From: Methylocystis sp. KS32
Lineage (GTDB): Bacteria; Pseudomonadota; Alphaproteobacteria; Rhizobiales; Beijerinckiaceae
Assembly (NCBI GenBank): GCA_002862095.1
Contig: PHSQ01000002.1
Span: 434,001 to 498,000 of the forward strand
Reading direction: 5' to 3'
Length of the DNA: 64,000 nucleotides
The notes under the pieces are model-generated. The model saw only the letters and a list, made by a program, of their open reading frames with translations, made no database searches and was not told where the DNA came from. Shown one piece after another: positions 50,637 to 60,532 of this stretch (within the stretch, counting starts at the first letter, position 1; each line of letters begins with the position of its first letter). Both the position numbers and the translations under genes were made by a program.

Positions 50637-53312
50637 ATGACCGGCGTCAATCAGATCCGCGACACGTTTCTCGATTACTTCGCGCGCCATGACCACGAGA
50701 AAGTGGCGTCTTCCTCGCTCGTGCCCCACAACGACCCCACGCTCATGTTCACCAACGCGGGCATGGTCCAGTTCAAGAACGCGTTCACCGGGGTCGAGAA
50801 GCGGCGTCATCCGCGCGCGACAAGTTCACAAAAATGCGTGCGGGCGGGCGGCAAGCACAACGACCTCGACAATGTGGGCTACACCGCGAGACATCACACA
50901 TTTTTCGAAATGTTGGGTAATTTCTCTTTCGGCGATTATTTCAAGGAAGGCGCGATCGAACTGGCTTGGAACCTGATCGCTCGCGAATTCGATATCCCTA
51001 TCAATCGTCTGCTCGTGACGGTCTATCATGACGATGATGAAGCCTTCGGCCTTTGGAAGAAAATCGCCGGCCTTCCAGACGATCGTATCATCAGGATCAA
51101 CAGCGCCGACAATTTTTGGAGCATGGGGGAGCTTGGTCCCTGCGGCCCCTGCTCGGAGATTTTTTTCGATCAGGGGGAGACGATCGCGGGAGGCCCGCCG
51201 GGTAGCGCGGATCAGGACGGGGATCGCTACCTCGAGTTCTGGAATCTGGTCTTCATGCAATATGAACAGGTGGCCGCGGGGGAGCGCGTGCCGCTGCCGC
51301 GACCGTCCATCGATACGGGCATGGGCCTCGAGAGGGTAGCGGCTATCCTGCAAGGCGTGACCTCCAACTACGAAACAGACCTCTTCCGCGATTTGACCGG
51401 CGCCGTGGCCGAACTCACAAATGTCAGCGCCAGCGGTCCACAAGCCGCGAGCCACCGGGTTATCGCCGACCATCTGCGCGCCAGCGCCTTCCTTGTCGCC
51501 GACGGCGTGACGCCCTCGAATGAAGGCCGCGGCTATGTGCTCCGCCGCATCATGAGGCGGGCCATGCGCCACGCGCAATTGCTCGGCTCCGCCGAGCCTC
51601 TGATGTGGCGCCTTGTCCCTCGTCTCGTGGCGCAAATGGGCCTCGCCTTCCCCGAACTCCAACGAGCCGAGCTCCTGATCCGCGACACTCTACTGACAGA
51701 GGAGAGCCGATTTCGCACGACGCTCTCACGCGGGCTTGCCATCCTGGACGAAGAAACCGCGTCTCTTCCCCAAGGTGGGCGCCTCTCGGGAGAAACAGCT
51801 TTCAAACTCTATGACACCTATGGCTTCCCTCTGGATTTAACCGAGGACGCGTTGCGGGCGCGCGACATCAGCGTCGATAAGGAAGGTTTCGCCGCCGCAA
51901 TGGGGCGTCAGCGCGCCGAGGCCCGCAAAGCCTGGGCGGGGAGCGGCGAAACCGCCACCGAAGCCGTCTGGTTCGCAATCAAGGATCGCGTCGGAGCCTC
52001 GGAATTCCTTGGATACGACGCTGAAAAAAGCGAAGGGATCGTCGCCGCCCTGACTCGCGGCGGGGCTCAAATCGAGTTTCTAAAGGCCGGCGATCACGGC
52101 TCGGTGATCGTCAATCAGACCCCGTTTTACGGCGAATCCGGCGGTCAGATCGGCGATGTCGGGGAGCTTCGCAGTAAGCATGTGCGTTTTCGCGTCGAAT
52201 CCACGCGCAAAATGCTCGGCGATCTCATCGTGCATGAGGGCGTGGTCGAGGAAGGTGAGATTTCGGTCGGAATGACCCTGGAGCTTGAAGTGGACCACGC
52301 GCGGCGGCGCGCCACAAGGTCCAATCATTCGGCGACCCATATTCTTCATGAGGCCTTGCGACGCGTTTTGGGCGACCATGTAGCCCAAAAGGGGTCCCTG
52401 GTCGCGCCGGACCGGCTCCGTTTCGATTTCACCCACCCGAAGCCGTTGACCGAGTGTGAGCTCCTGGAGGTCGAACGTCTCTCGAACGAGATCGTGCAGG
52501 ACAACAGCACGGTCGAGACCAGGCTGATGGATCAGGCGGAGGCGATATCGTCGGGAGCACGGGCTTTGTTTGGCGAGAAATATGGGGACGAGGTGCGCGT
52601 TGTATCGATGGGGCGGCGGGATAGCTCCGCGAGGCGCGCATTTTCAGTCGAACTGTGCGGGGGCACCCATGTTTCGAGAACGGGGGACATCGGCGTTATC
52701 AGCATTGTCTCGCAAAGCCCCGTCTCTTCTGGTGTGCGAAGGATAGAGGCGCGCACGGGCGAAGGCGCGCGGCTCGAGCTTTCCGCTCAGGCAAAGTCGC
52801 TGCGTGACCTCGCCGGGCTTTTGCGCGCACCCGTCGACATGGCCGCGGAACGCCTTGCAGCGCTTCTCGACCAGCATAAGCGCATCGAGCGCGAACTCGC
52901 GGACGCCAAGCGCAAAATGGCCATGACCGGTGGGTCCGGAGCCTCCGATGCGCAACCTGTGCGGAACGTTGCGGGAATCAAGCTTTTCTCCAAGTCCGTG
53001 AACGGGGTCGACGCCAAGGATCTCAAAAGCCTCGTCGACGAAGCAAAAAAGGTCGTGGTTTCGGGCGTTGTCGCAATCGCCAACGCCACCGCGGATGGCA
53101 AGGCGGGAATCGTCGTCGGCGTGACCCAAGACCTGACGGAGAAATTCAACGCCGTCGATTTCGTCAGGGCCGCCAGCGAGAAATTAGGCGGCAAGGGCGG
53201 CGGGGGGCGACCGGATTTAGCTCAGGCTGGCGGACCTAACGCCGCGGCCATCGACGCCGCCCTGGCCGCGGTGGAAGACGCCTTGCGCATGAAGGCGGAC
53301 TCCCGAGTGTGA
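50637..53312 (+). CDS. alaS: Alanyl-tRNA synthetase
   Basis: An 891-residue class II synthetase. The N-terminal aminoacylation domain starts with [20 protein letters not shown] and [18 protein letters not shown]. The editing domain has the zinc motif in [13 protein letters not shown] (HxxxH) and [14 protein letters not shown] (CxxxH). The C-Ala domain has the terminal [11 protein letters not shown] glycine-rich motif. Full length for the family. Confidence 0.97.
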   Translation: MTGVNQIRDTFLDYFARHDHEKVASSSLVPHNDPTLMFTNAGMVQFKNAFTGVEKRRHPRATSSQKCVRAGGKHNDLDNVGYTARHHTFFEMLGNFSFGDYFKEGAIELAWNLIAREFDIPINRLLVTVYHDDDEAFGLWKKIAGLPDDRIIRINSADNFWSMGELGPCGPCSEIFFDQGETIAGGPPGSADQDGDRYLEFWNLVFMQYEQVAAGERVPLPRPSIDTGMGLERVAAILQGVTSNYETDLFRDLTGAVAELTNVSASGPQAASHRVIADHLRASAFLVADGVTPSNEGRGYVLRRIMRRAMRHAQLLGSAEPLMWRLVPRLVAQMGLAFPELQRAELLIRDTLLTEESRFRTTLSRGLAILDEETASLPQGGRLSGETAFKLYDTYGFPLDLTEDALRARDISVDKEGFAAAMGRQRAEARKAWAGSGETATEAVWFAIKDRVGASEFLGYDAEKSEGIVAALTRGGAQIEFLKAGDHGSVIVNQTPFYGESGGQIGDVGELRSKHVRFRVESTRKMLGDLIVHEGVVEEGEISVGMTLELEVDHARRRATRSNHSATHILHEALRRVLGDHVAQKGSLVAPDRLRFDFTHPKPLTECELLEVERLSNEIVQDNSTVETRLMDQAEAISSGARALFGEKYGDEVRVVSMGRRDSSARRAFSVELCGGTHVSRTGDIGVISIVSQSPVSSGVRRIEARTGEGARLELSAQAKSLRDLAGLLRAPVDMAAERLAALLDQHKRIERELADAKRKMAMTGGSGASDAQPVRNVAGIKLFSKSVNGVDAKDLKSLVDEAKKVVVSGVVAIANATADGKAGIVVGVTQDLTEKFNAVDFVRAASEKLGGKGGGGRPDLAQAGGPNAAAIDAALAAVEDALRMKADSRV

Positions 53313-53423
53313 ACGACATGGCTCGGCTGTCGCGCGTCTCGCCGCCCCAACATGCTTGCGCTACCGTCCGGTTATGTTCGACGGCGCCTCCGACAAAGGA
53401 TGTGGCTGACTTTTAAATAGAGC

Positions 53424-53666
53424 TTAATTCTATTGCGTCACGAGCCGGAAACTGGAGCGATAGCGGGGAACGTTATTGCGACCGCGAGCCAAAGGAGTGG
53501 CGGGAAGCAATCCAAAGGGCGCCGCCTGTCCCCTTTTCCTTTTCATGCTCGCAAGAATGCTCGAAACTATCCAGCTTCCGCCTTGTGCCCTGGATTGCTT
53601 CGTCGGCTTCGCCTCCTCGCAATGACGAACCTGCCGGCGAATTCGTTCATGACGCAGTAGAATTAA
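53424..53666 (-). mobile_element. 243-bp MITE with 17-bp terminal inverted repeats
   Basis: TTAATTCTATTGCGTCA (53424-53440) and TGACGCAGTAGAATTAA (53650-53666) are inverted repeats with one mismatch, bounding a unit with no gene. About 200 bp of it (53468-53663) recurs in inverse orientation at 57721-57916 with only scattered differences. Both contain the CATTGCGAGGAGGCGAAGCC core found in dispersed intergenic repeats. Confidence 0.7.
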
Positions 53667-54032
53667 TGGCTCTCTTCGTCATTTGCGGGCGGCTTCGCAT
53701 TTTAGAAATAGCCGCATCGCCCTGGATGTCGCCGAAATATCCCTGCTCCGCCGGAGTGGCTCTGTTGCGCCAGCGCTTGTCCAAGATGCGATCGATCCTT
53801 GGCGTAATCAATCTTCAGAGAGGACGCCTCATGTCGCGAAATTGAACAGCGGATCGAGGAAGCGCTGGCGCGCCGCGCCTTAAGTGGATTTGCCCGCCAC
53901 GGCGACATGATTGACGGCGAGCTTTCATCGCGTGACAATTGGCCGCGCGAGACCACCTAACAACAAAGGTTGAGCGCACAGGGCTTTGACGCCATTGTCC
54001 AGAGAACAGCCGTTCACCGCCGGGAGACGACA
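53667..54032. other. Intergenic region before uspA
   Basis: 366 bp with short reading frames on both strands but no ribosome sites or recognised families. One minus-strand frame (53702-53956) contains DYAKDRSHLGQALAQQSHSG and may be a gene remnant; I could not place it. Confidence 0.35.
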
Positions 54033-54458
54033 TTGTACCACAAGATTCTCGTTCCGATCGACCTTAGCGAGCCCGAGATGTCGGAGAAGGGCAAGGCGGC
54101 GGCGATCGAATTGGCGAAGATGGGGAAAGCCCAAATCCGGCTTGTCAACATACAAGCCATGACGCCGCTCACCTTCATGGACTATGTGCCGGCGGATTTT
54201 GACGCCCAGCTACGATCGAATACGGAAGCGGAGCTCGCCAAAACAGCGGCGTCCCTGGAATATCCCAAAGAGCTCGTTTCCACGGCGTTGCGCATGGGAT
54301 CTGTTTACGTGGAGGTTTTGGCGGAAGCCGAAGAATGGGGAGCCGATTTGATCGTGATCGGATCGCATCGGCCGAGCATGTCCACATATCTCCTCGGTTC
54401 GAACGCGAAAACCATTGTTCGCCATGCAAAATGTTCCGTGCTCGTCGCGCGGAATTAA
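54033..54458 (+). CDS. Universal stress protein, UspA family
   Basis: A 141-residue protein starting with a TTG at 54033 behind CGGGAG. It begins YHKILVPIDLSEPEMSEKGK and carries the ATP-binding end GADLIVIGSHRPSMSTYLLGSNAKTIV-type residues (G-x2-G-x9-G-S pattern: GSHRPS..LGSNA) then CSVLVAR. Single-domain Usp proteins bind ATP or AMP under stress. The upstream frame is open but lacks a ribosome site. Confidence 0.88.
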   Translation: MYHKILVPIDLSEPEMSEKGKAAAIELAKMGKAQIRLVNIQAMTPLTFMDYVPADFDAQLRSNTEAELAKTAASLEYPKELVSTALRMGSVYVEVLAEAEEWGADLIVIGSHRPSMSTYLLGSNAKTIVRHAKCSVLVARN

Positions 54459-54781
54459 GTCGCCTCGCTTCGCGTGGTCGGATTGCACGACCCCGACACG
54501 AATAGGTCCGCGTTATCGCGGAGACTTCTCGTAGCATTAGCCGTGCAAAGGGGGGGCGAGCCAAAAGTCGAAATCCAACGTCCCCGGCTTTGAGGACTTT
54601 GGGCAAGAAATATCCTCGCTCTAACCTCGCGGAAGCGCTTGGCGGGGGATCGTCGTCAAGAGCAAGGGCTTGGAAATGCCGCGTTTCGAGTCTTCGTTTC
54701 CGCCAGTCGAAGCGCTGATGGCCGATCTCGCTTCGGTGGAGGGAGCAATAAGCGCGGCGCGCCCATGGGGCCTCTCGCAGC
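54459..54781. other. Intergenic region with a short open frame
   Basis: 323 bp between the convergent uspA and RutE-like genes. A 37-codon plus-strand frame from 54676 (MPRFESSFPPVEALMADLAS) runs to 54789 and could be a remnant. No terminator stem is clear. Confidence 0.3.
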
Positions 54782-55372
54782 CTAAATAATGCGGGCCATT
54801 TCCTCGAAGGCGAGCCGCGGACCGCGCGGATAAAGCTTGGCCGCGTCGCCGAACCCGATATTCAACAAGAAATTCGATTTCACCTTACCATCCGGAAAGA
54901 ATTCGGCGTCAACGGCCTCCTTGTCGAAACCACTCATCGGGCCGGTGTCCAAGCCAAGCGCACGCAAGGCGATTATGAGGTAACCCGCCTGCAATGTTGA
55001 GTTACGAAACGCCGTTTCCTCGATCAAGGCGGGATTGCCCGCGAACCAGGAACGCGCATCGGCAGCCGGATAGAGTCGCGGCAGTTTCTCATGGAATTCG
55101 AGATCGTAAGCCAGGATCGCCGTCGCCGGCGCCGATAAGGTCTTTTCGAGATTTCCGGGAAGGAGCGTGGGCGCAAGACGGGCTTTCGCTTCTTGCGAGC
55201 GAAGGAAAACGATCCGCAAAGGCGAGCAATTAGCGCTGGTCGGCCCCCATTTCGCTATGTCGACGGCCTCCAGCAGGAGGGTGTCGGGAACCTCCCTATT
55301 CAGCCATCCGTTGTGGGTCCGCGCCTCGTGAAAAAGTTGAGCAAAAGCCTCCATCGACAGACGGTCTTTCAT
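54782..55372 (-). CDS. Nitroreductase-family protein, RutE-like
   Basis: A 196-residue FMN oxidoreductase of the malonic semialdehyde reductase (RutE/HadB) subfamily: [20 protein letters not shown] (~31-50), [20 protein letters not shown], and [20 protein letters not shown] near residue 138. RutE acts at the end of pyrimidine (uracil) degradation. No other rut genes are present, so the physiological substrate is uncertain. Confidence 0.85.
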   Translation of the reverse strand: MKDRLSMEAFAQLFHEARTHNGWLNREVPDTLLLEAVDIAKWGPTSANCSPLRIVFLRSQEAKARLAPTLLPGNLEKTLSAPATAILAYDLEFHEKLPRLYPAADARSWFAGNPALIEETAFRNSTLQAGYLIIALRALGLDTGPMSGFDKEAVDAEFFPDGKVKSNFLLNIGFGDAAKLYPRGPRLAFEEMARII

Positions 55373-55412
55373 CGCCGCTCACTCGCCTTTCCCTGGGCCA
55401 AGAGCGAAGTCC

Positions 55413-55497
55413 GCGAAAGTTGATAGACTTTGGCGATCCAAATTCGCTCCAACCTGTTGTTTGTGCGCGATTTCCTGTCGTTCGAACGGAAAGCGCG
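55413..55497. repeat. Dispersed intergenic repeat shared with 31342-31418
   Basis: CGAAAGTTGATAGACTTTGGCGATCC followed by GCGCGATTTCCTGTCGTTCGAACG. The 20-base core CGATTTCCTGTCGTTCGAAC also occurs near 31395. It occupies the space between the RutE-like and TPR genes. Confidence 0.55.
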
Positions 55498-56304
55498 CTA
55501 TATGTCGCGTCCTTCGACGTCGAAACGCAGACGCTCTTCGGATTTGCGCCACTCTTCCTGCATGGGATTCAAGGCTAGAGCCCGGCGATAGGCTTCGAGA
55601 GCGGCTTTCTTGTCGCCCGCTTGTTCCTTTAGGGCGCCAATCGCCGCCAGGGCGTCGAAGCGCCTCGGCTCCAGTTGGATCGCCGTCCTGAGGTCGTCAA
55701 TCGCGCCCTCCAGATCTCCGCGCGCAATCCTGCTTCGGGCGCGCCGCACAAAGCCTTCGGACCACGTGGGGTCGAGCGCAACCACATCGTCGAGCAGGGC
55801 TTCGGCGATCTGTTGCGCGTTCGCCATCTCCGCGGCGGTGGCGCGAGAGCCGAGCAGAGCGAGCGTGTCGGACGAGGTATTTGCGAAAAGCTCGGAAATT
55901 TTACTAGCTATCGCCTGAGCCTCGATTGGATCAGACGCCTCCTCGAGACGCTGGAAAAGCGCGTTCAACGCCTCGGCGCGCGCTTCCCTCGGCGTCTGGC
56001 GAGGCGCGGGCTTTGCGGGCGCGGGAGGTTGCGCCAAGGATTTCGGAAATTTTCCCGAAGCGGAATTCGTCTCGGATTCGTCCTCGTCGCCGCTCGACCA
56101 GCTCGGGTCTTGGGGTCGGAGACCAAGGATGCCCGGAGGAGTCTTGAGACGGCCGAAGCCTGGAATGTCGATGAAGTTTTCGCCGCTTCCGTCACCGTCG
56201 CGGGGCTCCTCGGGCTGTTCCGCGCGAACGACGGACATCGAGGCGTTCCCGGCAAGGAAAGCCAGCGTCCACACGAGGATTTTCGTCCCACTCCACGTTC
56301 CCAT
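55498..56304 (-). CDS. Secreted tetratricopeptide-repeat protein
   Basis: A 268-residue protein. It has a signal peptide (residues 1-28, ILVWTLAFLAGNASMSVVRA), a low-complexity acidic/proline region (~30-105), then at least two TPR units near the C-terminus (WSEGFVRRARSRIARGDLEG, and FDALAAIGALKEQAGDKKAA with LNPM). It is likely a periplasmic protein-interaction factor. Similar Rhizobiales proteins have no assigned role. Confidence 0.75.
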   Translation of the reverse strand: MGTWSGTKILVWTLAFLAGNASMSVVRAEQPEEPRDGDGSGENFIDIPGFGRLKTPPGILGLRPQDPSWSSGDEDESETNSASGKFPKSLAQPPAPAKPAPRQTPREARAEALNALFQRLEEASDPIEAQAIASKISELFANTSSDTLALLGSRATAAEMANAQQIAEALLDDVVALDPTWSEGFVRRARSRIARGDLEGAIDDLRTAIQLEPRRFDALAAIGALKEQAGDKKAALEAYRRALALNPMQEEWRKSEERLRFDVEGRDI

Positions 56305-56429
56305 ATTTGCATTCTAAACCCCAGCTCGCAGACCATACAAGGCCGGGCTTGGAATGAACGAAGCCATGAGCGCGAGAAATTCCGTTGGCGCGAGGAAATA
56401 GCGACCGCGGGTCCTCCTGCGTCACAAAG

Positions 56430-56580
56430 CAGAAGCCGGAGCGGTAAAGGCGAAAGTCATGGCCCTCAAAAAGAACTCCAAATCAATGCAGGGGCTGGCG
56501 CGACTTATGGGTTGCTTCGCCTCCGGCTCGCAATGACGCCTATGCTGTCCTCGGATTCTTTTTGTGACAAAGCAGAACGA
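56430..56580. repeat. Diverged MITE-like intergenic repeat
   Basis: CTGCGTCACAAAGCAGAAGCCGGAGCGG at one end and TTTTTGTGACAAAGCAGAACGA at the other surround a core with GGGTTGCTTCGCCTCCGGCTCGCAATGACG, similar to the 53.4-kb MITE but diverged. It lies in the gap before the Ntn-hydrolase gene. Confidence 0.5.
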
Positions 56581-56670
56581 GCATAGCTTCCAAAAATATT
56601 TCTGCTGATTATGACAAAAAGATGTGAAATTTATTTCTGTTCGACGACGGCTTCTTAACAGGAGAACCGC

Positions 56671-57714
56671 ATGAACCTCATCCCCTTGCTCGACGTACGA
56701 CGTGGCGGACCAATCGCCCACACACGCGCGCGGATCGACGCGGCGGCGAGCTTGCGCGAGGCCTGTCTTGCGCCAGTGCCCCGTTGGAGCAGGCATATCT
56801 GCCTTTCGTCGATTGATCGCATCGCCGCCAGATGGTTGCGCAGTTCGGTCTCGACCTATGTCGACGACCTCGAGCGCGTCGCCGAAATTCTCGGGTTTCC
56901 CGGCGCGCTGACCCTGAACATGTCGTACCTCTTCGCCTGTACGACCTCGGCCGCGAACGGACCTGAGGGCGCGCCTATTCTGCGTCGATCCCTCGACTGG
57001 CCGTTCGCCGGATTGGGACGGGGCGTGGAAGTGGCGTGGCAGGCCGGTCCGGCCGGCGAATTCTATAACGTGACCTGGCCAGGCGCGGTTGGGGTTCTCA
57101 CCGCGATGGCGCCGGGCCGGTTCTGCGCGGTGATAAACCAAGCTCCCATGCGACGCCGCACCCAAAGCCCGATCGGACTGCCTTACGACGCCGCCATCAA
57201 TATCGGCAACGCTTTGCTGCGCGAAGACGGCTGGCCGCCGGACCACCTGCTTCGCCGAGCGTTCGAAACCTGCGCGAGCTTTGAAGAAGCGATAGAATTG
57301 CTCAGCCGCGAACCGCTGGCGCGTCCAGCGCTTTTCACGCTGACCGGCGCGGCCGATCGCGAACTGGCGCTGGTCGAACGCACCGAACGGGAAGCCCTGG
57401 TGCTGCGCGGGCCTGTGACAGTCGCTAATGATTGGCAATCTCCGAGGCCGGGCTGGAATGGACGCATGGGGTTTGAAAACAACGAGGCGCGCAAGGCGAG
57501 CATCCGCGGCTTCGCTCCCGGCTGGCCTGTTTTCCGCTGGGCGGTTCCGCCGGTGTTGAACCCCACGACGCGGCTTGTCGTGGAAATGTCCGCCGCGGGG
57601 AAAGGAGAACTCCACGCGCGCGGCTATGAAGCGGCGTCGTGGCAAAGTCTACCGAAGCCGGCTACCGCGGATTTTACGTTGCGGGAGGCAAGCGTCGCTT
57701 CCTTGGCCGCGTGA
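56671..57714 (+). CDS. Ntn-hydrolase-like protein (acid ceramidase / choloylglycine-type)
   Basis: A 347-residue protein. TLNMSYLFACTTSAANGPEG (~89-108) offers a candidate nucleophile cysteine exposed after self-cleavage, followed by LRRSLDWPFAGLG with the conserved R and D that occupy the active site of acid ceramidase and C45/penicillin V acylase relatives. Later blocks VGVLTAMAPGRFCAVINQAP and VANDWQSP (the Asn) also match. There is no signal peptide. The substrate is unknown; amide hydrolysis of an N-acyl compound is likely. Confidence 0.65.
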   Translation: MNLIPLLDVRRGGPIAHTRARIDAAASLREACLAPVPRWSRHICLSSIDRIAARWLRSSVSTYVDDLERVAEILGFPGALTLNMSYLFACTTSAANGPEGAPILRRSLDWPFAGLGRGVEVAWQAGPAGEFYNVTWPGAVGVLTAMAPGRFCAVINQAPMRRRTQSPIGLPYDAAINIGNALLREDGWPPDHLLRRAFETCASFEEAIELLSREPLARPALFTLTGAADRELALVERTEREALVLRGPVTVANDWQSPRPGWNGRMGFENNEARKASIRGFAPGWPVFRWAVPPVLNPTTRLVVEMSAAGKGELHARGYEAASWQSLPKPATADFTLREASVASLAA

Positions 57715-57720
57715 CAGCAG

Positions 57721-57916
57721 TTCTATTGCGTCATGAACGAATTCGCCGGCAGGTTCGTCATTGCGAGGAGGCGAAGCCGACGAAGCAATCCAGGGCACAA
57801 GGCGGAGGCTGGATCGTTTCGAGCATTCTTGCGAGCATGACCAGGAAAAAGGGACTGGCGGCGCCCTTGGATTGCTTCCCGCCGCGCCTTCGGCTCGCGG
57901 TCGCAATGACGTTCCC
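57721..57916 (+). repeat. Inverted partner of the 53.4-kb MITE (truncated)
   Basis: Starts TTCTATTGCGTCATGAACGA seven bases after the Ntn-hydrolase stop and matches the reverse complement of 53663-53468 with few differences. The far terminal repeat is missing, so this copy is cut at its right end. Confidence 0.7.
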
Positions 57917-58090
57917 TTTTTGACGTTCCGGTTTCTGCTTTTTGCCTCAGTAAAAATAAGAGCCTTAAATTTTGGCCGCGCTTGAAACCTGACCGGCGCG
58001 CTCGAAGTTAGTCCTTAAACGACCGATGCGCGCGAGCCGCTGTTGGGGCGAGCGCGGATAAGAAGCTTCGATCGGGACGGGGCCGGCGTC

Positions 58091-58426
58091 ATGACAGCAT
58101 GTCAAACAAAAGTCCTACCGACATCGATGGCTATGGCTATGGCGGCTGCCCTGTTTTTCTCAAGCGCGAATATCGCGCTGGGGCGAGGCGAAGGGTTCCA
58201 CGGCGGCGGTTTTCATGGCGGCGGCTTTCATGTCGGCTTTGCAGGCCAGGGTTTCCGTGGGCGAAGCGGCGGATGGAGTGGAGGGGGTGGATACGGCTAT
58301 GGAGCCTACTACCTCCCTGGCTATTACCCTGGCTTCAATTACGACCCGTGCGATCAGCAAGTCTGGGTGCAGACTCCCGATGGTCAGCAATTGGTATGGG
58401 TGAACACTTGCGCTTACCCTTACTGA
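58091..58426 (+). CDS. Small secreted glycine/tyrosine-rich protein
   Basis: A 111-residue protein. A signal-like N-terminus (SMAMAMAAALFFSSANIALG) is followed by GFHGGG repeats and glycine/tyrosine-rich sequence (GGGGYGYGAYYLPGYYPG), and it ends with a conserved-looking DGQQLVWVNTCAYPY containing a second cysteine. Such GF/GY-rich exported proteins are frequent in Rhizobiales. The start is uncertain because no good ribosome site is visible. Confidence 0.6.
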   Translation: MTACQTKVLPTSMAMAMAAALFFSSANIALGRGEGFHGGGFHGGGFHVGFAGQGFRGRSGGWSGGGGYGYGAYYLPGYYPGFNYDPCDQQVWVQTPDGQQLVWVNTCAYPY

Positions 58427-58529
58427 CTCCTAGAACTCTTTCCCTGCGAACGGAATCGTTCAAACCATAAAAACTCTCTCAGAATCAAATCGTTGGAGAA
58501 AATTTTGAACACAAAAGTCAATCGACTTT

Positions 58530-58548
58530 TTCGGATTTTGCTCTAGCG
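58530..58548. repeat. 19-bp repeat spanning the tsaC stop codon
   Basis: TTCGGATTTTGCTCTAGCG is identical to 31527-31545, where it likewise spans the stop codon (TAG on the minus strand) of a gene. Confidence 0.6.
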
Positions 58549-59502
58549 AACAGCGGCGCGCCGTAGCCGATCGCGAATAGCCTCGCCAAGACCCTCCGAG
58601 GGGATCGGAGCGACGCCGGCGCGGTCGATGCCTCGTTCATCCAATTCGCGCAAAAACACATAAATATTCGCTGCCGCTTCCGTGAGATCGCCCGTCGGCG
58701 AGAGATCCAGAATCACGCCCCGCGCATTGCCGCGGCGCATGGCGCCGGCGAAATCTATCCCCGCCTCGCCGGGTTCGAGCGACAGGGCGTCCAGCCTCAG
58801 TTTGGCGCGCGGCGCATAATGGGACGCCGTCATGCCGGGAGACGTGATCGGACTATCGCCCGATGCGCCGCGCAACCGCCCGCCAATCACGTTCTGGAGC
58901 GCCTCTCGGGTGATTGCGCCGGGGCGTAGAATCATCGGTTCGTCGGTCAGGAAGGAAACTATCGTGGATTCGAGACCCGCGATTGACCGCCCTCCATCCA
59001 AGATGAGGTCTATCCGCCCGCCGAGTTCCTGTTCGACATGCCTGGCCGTAACCGGGCTGACATGACCGGAAATATTCGCCGAGGGCGCGGCGACGGGGCC
59101 GCCGAACGCGCGCAACAAAGCGAGCGAGCGCGGATGGCTGGGGATGCGCAGGGCCACGCTCGCAAGTCCGGCGCGCGCCAGATCGCATACGCCGCCCTGC
59201 GGCGAGACCGGCGCGACGAGCGTCAAAGGACCCGGCCAAAACTTCTCGGCAAGCCGCAACGCCGTGTCCGACAGAAGCGCTTCTCGCCGCGCCGCGTCCA
59301 GGCTCGCAACATGCGCGATCAAGGGGTTGAATGAAGGACGCCCTTTAGCCGCATAGATTTTGGCGACCGCGAGGGGCGAGTCCGCGGCGGCGCCGAGTCC
59401 GTAAACAGTTTCGGTGGGAAATGCGACCAGCCCTCCCGCTCGCAATATCCGCGCGGCCAGCGCAATTGCGGCTTCGTCCTCCGCGGAGCGAAACTCGGTC
59501 AT
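58543..59502 (-). CDS. tsaC: Threonylcarbamoyl-AMP synthase (Sua5/YwlC type)
   Basis: A 319-residue protein. The YrdC domain (residues ~10-200) has GGLVAFPTETVYGLGAAADS, YAAKGRPSFNPLIAHV, VALRIPSHP and APSANISGHVSPV. A C-terminal Sua5 domain begins near residue 230, so this is the long form. It makes the threonylcarbamoyl adenylate for the t6A modification of ANN-decoding tRNAs. It overlaps the upstream Anbu gene by four bases. Confidence 0.93.
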   Translation of the reverse strand: MTEFRSAEDEAAIALAARILRAGGLVAFPTETVYGLGAAADSPLAVAKIYAAKGRPSFNPLIAHVASLDAARREALLSDTALRLAEKFWPGPLTLVAPVSPQGGVCDLARAGLASVALRIPSHPRSLALLRAFGGPVAAPSANISGHVSPVTARHVEQELGGRIDLILDGGRSIAGLESTIVSFLTDEPMILRPGAITREALQNVIGGRLRGASGDSPITSPGMTASHYAPRAKLRLDALSLEPGEAGIDFAGAMRRGNARGVILDLSPTGDLTEAAANIYVFLRELDERGIDRAGVAPIPSEGLGEAIRDRLRRAAVR

Positions 59503-60245
59503 TGCCGGTCCCGATAAGGCGGCGGCGGAATGGCGATGTGAGCCGCGCGCAACGCCGCCGACCAGCGCTCCCGCAAATCACGGAAATAAGTGTCGTTTGC
59601 GCCGATCCGAGCGGCGACCTCGGTCTTCAGCGCATCGCGGCGCAACAAGGCGATGTCGATCGGCAAACCGACCGACAAATTGGAACGGATGGTCGAATCC
59701 ATCGAGATCAGGCCAATCTTTAGCGCGTCGTAAATGTCGGTCTCGTAAGTGATGGCGCGATCGAGGATGGGCTTGCCGTATTTGTGTTCGCCAATTTGCA
59801 AATAGGGCGTGTCGGGCGTGCATTCGATCGCGTTGCCCGCCGTGTAGACCATGAAGAGACGCGGTGGAGCCGCGCCAATCTGCCCGCCAAAAAGCAATGC
59901 GACATCAAAGCTGACGCCGGCCTGCTTCACGGCGTCGCCCATAAGCTCGAGCGAACGCCGAATGGCTCGCCCGACCAGATGCGCCGCCTGCACCATCGAT
60001 TTCGCTTCCTCCAGGCGCTCGACTTCGCCGGTTTCGGAATTCTCGAGCCCCTCGACGAGCACATTGACCGCGCCCTGCGTGACGGAAAGATTTCCCGAGG
60101 CGGCGAGCATCATCACATGCCGGCCCGGCTGCTCGAATAGTTGCAGCTTGCGGAAAGTCGAAATGTTGTCCAATCCCGCATTGGTTCTGGTGTCGGCGAT
60201 CATCACCAACCCCTCGCGAACCAGAATACCGCAACAATAGGTCAT
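59499..60245 (-). CDS. Anbu / proteasome-type protease
   Basis: A 248-residue protein of the Anbu branch of proteasome-like Ntn-hydrolases. MTYCCGILVREGLVMIADTR places the catalytic Thr at position 2, and RTNAGLDNISTFRKL and FMVYTAGNAIECTPDTPYLQ are hallmark segments. Anbu forms helical or dodecameric assemblies and is usually encoded beside an alpha-E protein, a transglutaminase-like protein and a circularly permuted ATP-grasp. Those are missing here; it is coupled to tsaC instead. Confidence 0.88.
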   Translation of the reverse strand: MTYCCGILVREGLVMIADTRTNAGLDNISTFRKLQLFEQPGRHVMMLAASGNLSVTQGAVNVLVEGLENSETGEVERLEEAKSMVQAAHLVGRAIRRSLELMGDAVKQAGVSFDVALLFGGQIGAAPPRLFMVYTAGNAIECTPDTPYLQIGEHKYGKPILDRAITYETDIYDALKIGLISMDSTIRSNLSVGLPIDIALLRRDALKTEVAARIGANDTYFRDLRERWSAALRAAHIAIPPPPYRDRQ

Positions 60246-60455
60246 GACCGCCTCCGGGCGGGCGGGCGCTCGCGTCCGCCAACTCGCTGGTTTACAGGGC
60301 CTGCGCCGCTTTAGACAAGCAGCCTTTCATGCCGATGGATCCGTGGCGGCGCCGAGCAGGATAGTGGGAAGGGCGAACAAATGCGCCTCGGGACAGTTGC
60401 GGCGAACGCCGGTTGCGGTGTAGGAGAGCGGTCTCCCTGCCTGCCACGGGCGGCC

Positions 60456-60532
60456 GGGCCGGTAGCTCAATTGGTTAGAGCCGACCGCTCATAACGGTCT
60501 GGTTGGGGGTTCGAGTCCCTCCCGGCCTACCA
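60456..60532 (+). tRNA. tRNA with CAU anticodon (elongator Met, or Ile2 if lysidine-modified)
   Basis: The 77-nt cloverleaf is complete. The acceptor GGGCCGG pairs with CCGGCCT, followed by ACCA. The D arm is TAGCTCAATTGGTTAGAGC, the anticodon stem GACCG/CGGTC holds the loop CTCATAA (CAT at 60490-60492), and the T arm is GGGGG TTCGAGT CCCTC. CCA is encoded. Sequence alone does not separate Met from the k2C-modified Ile tRNA with confidence. Confidence 0.92.

Noticed and set aside
60456-60532. tRNA as an attachment site of an integrated element
   Set aside because: No integrase gene and no second copy of the tRNA 3' end in the window.
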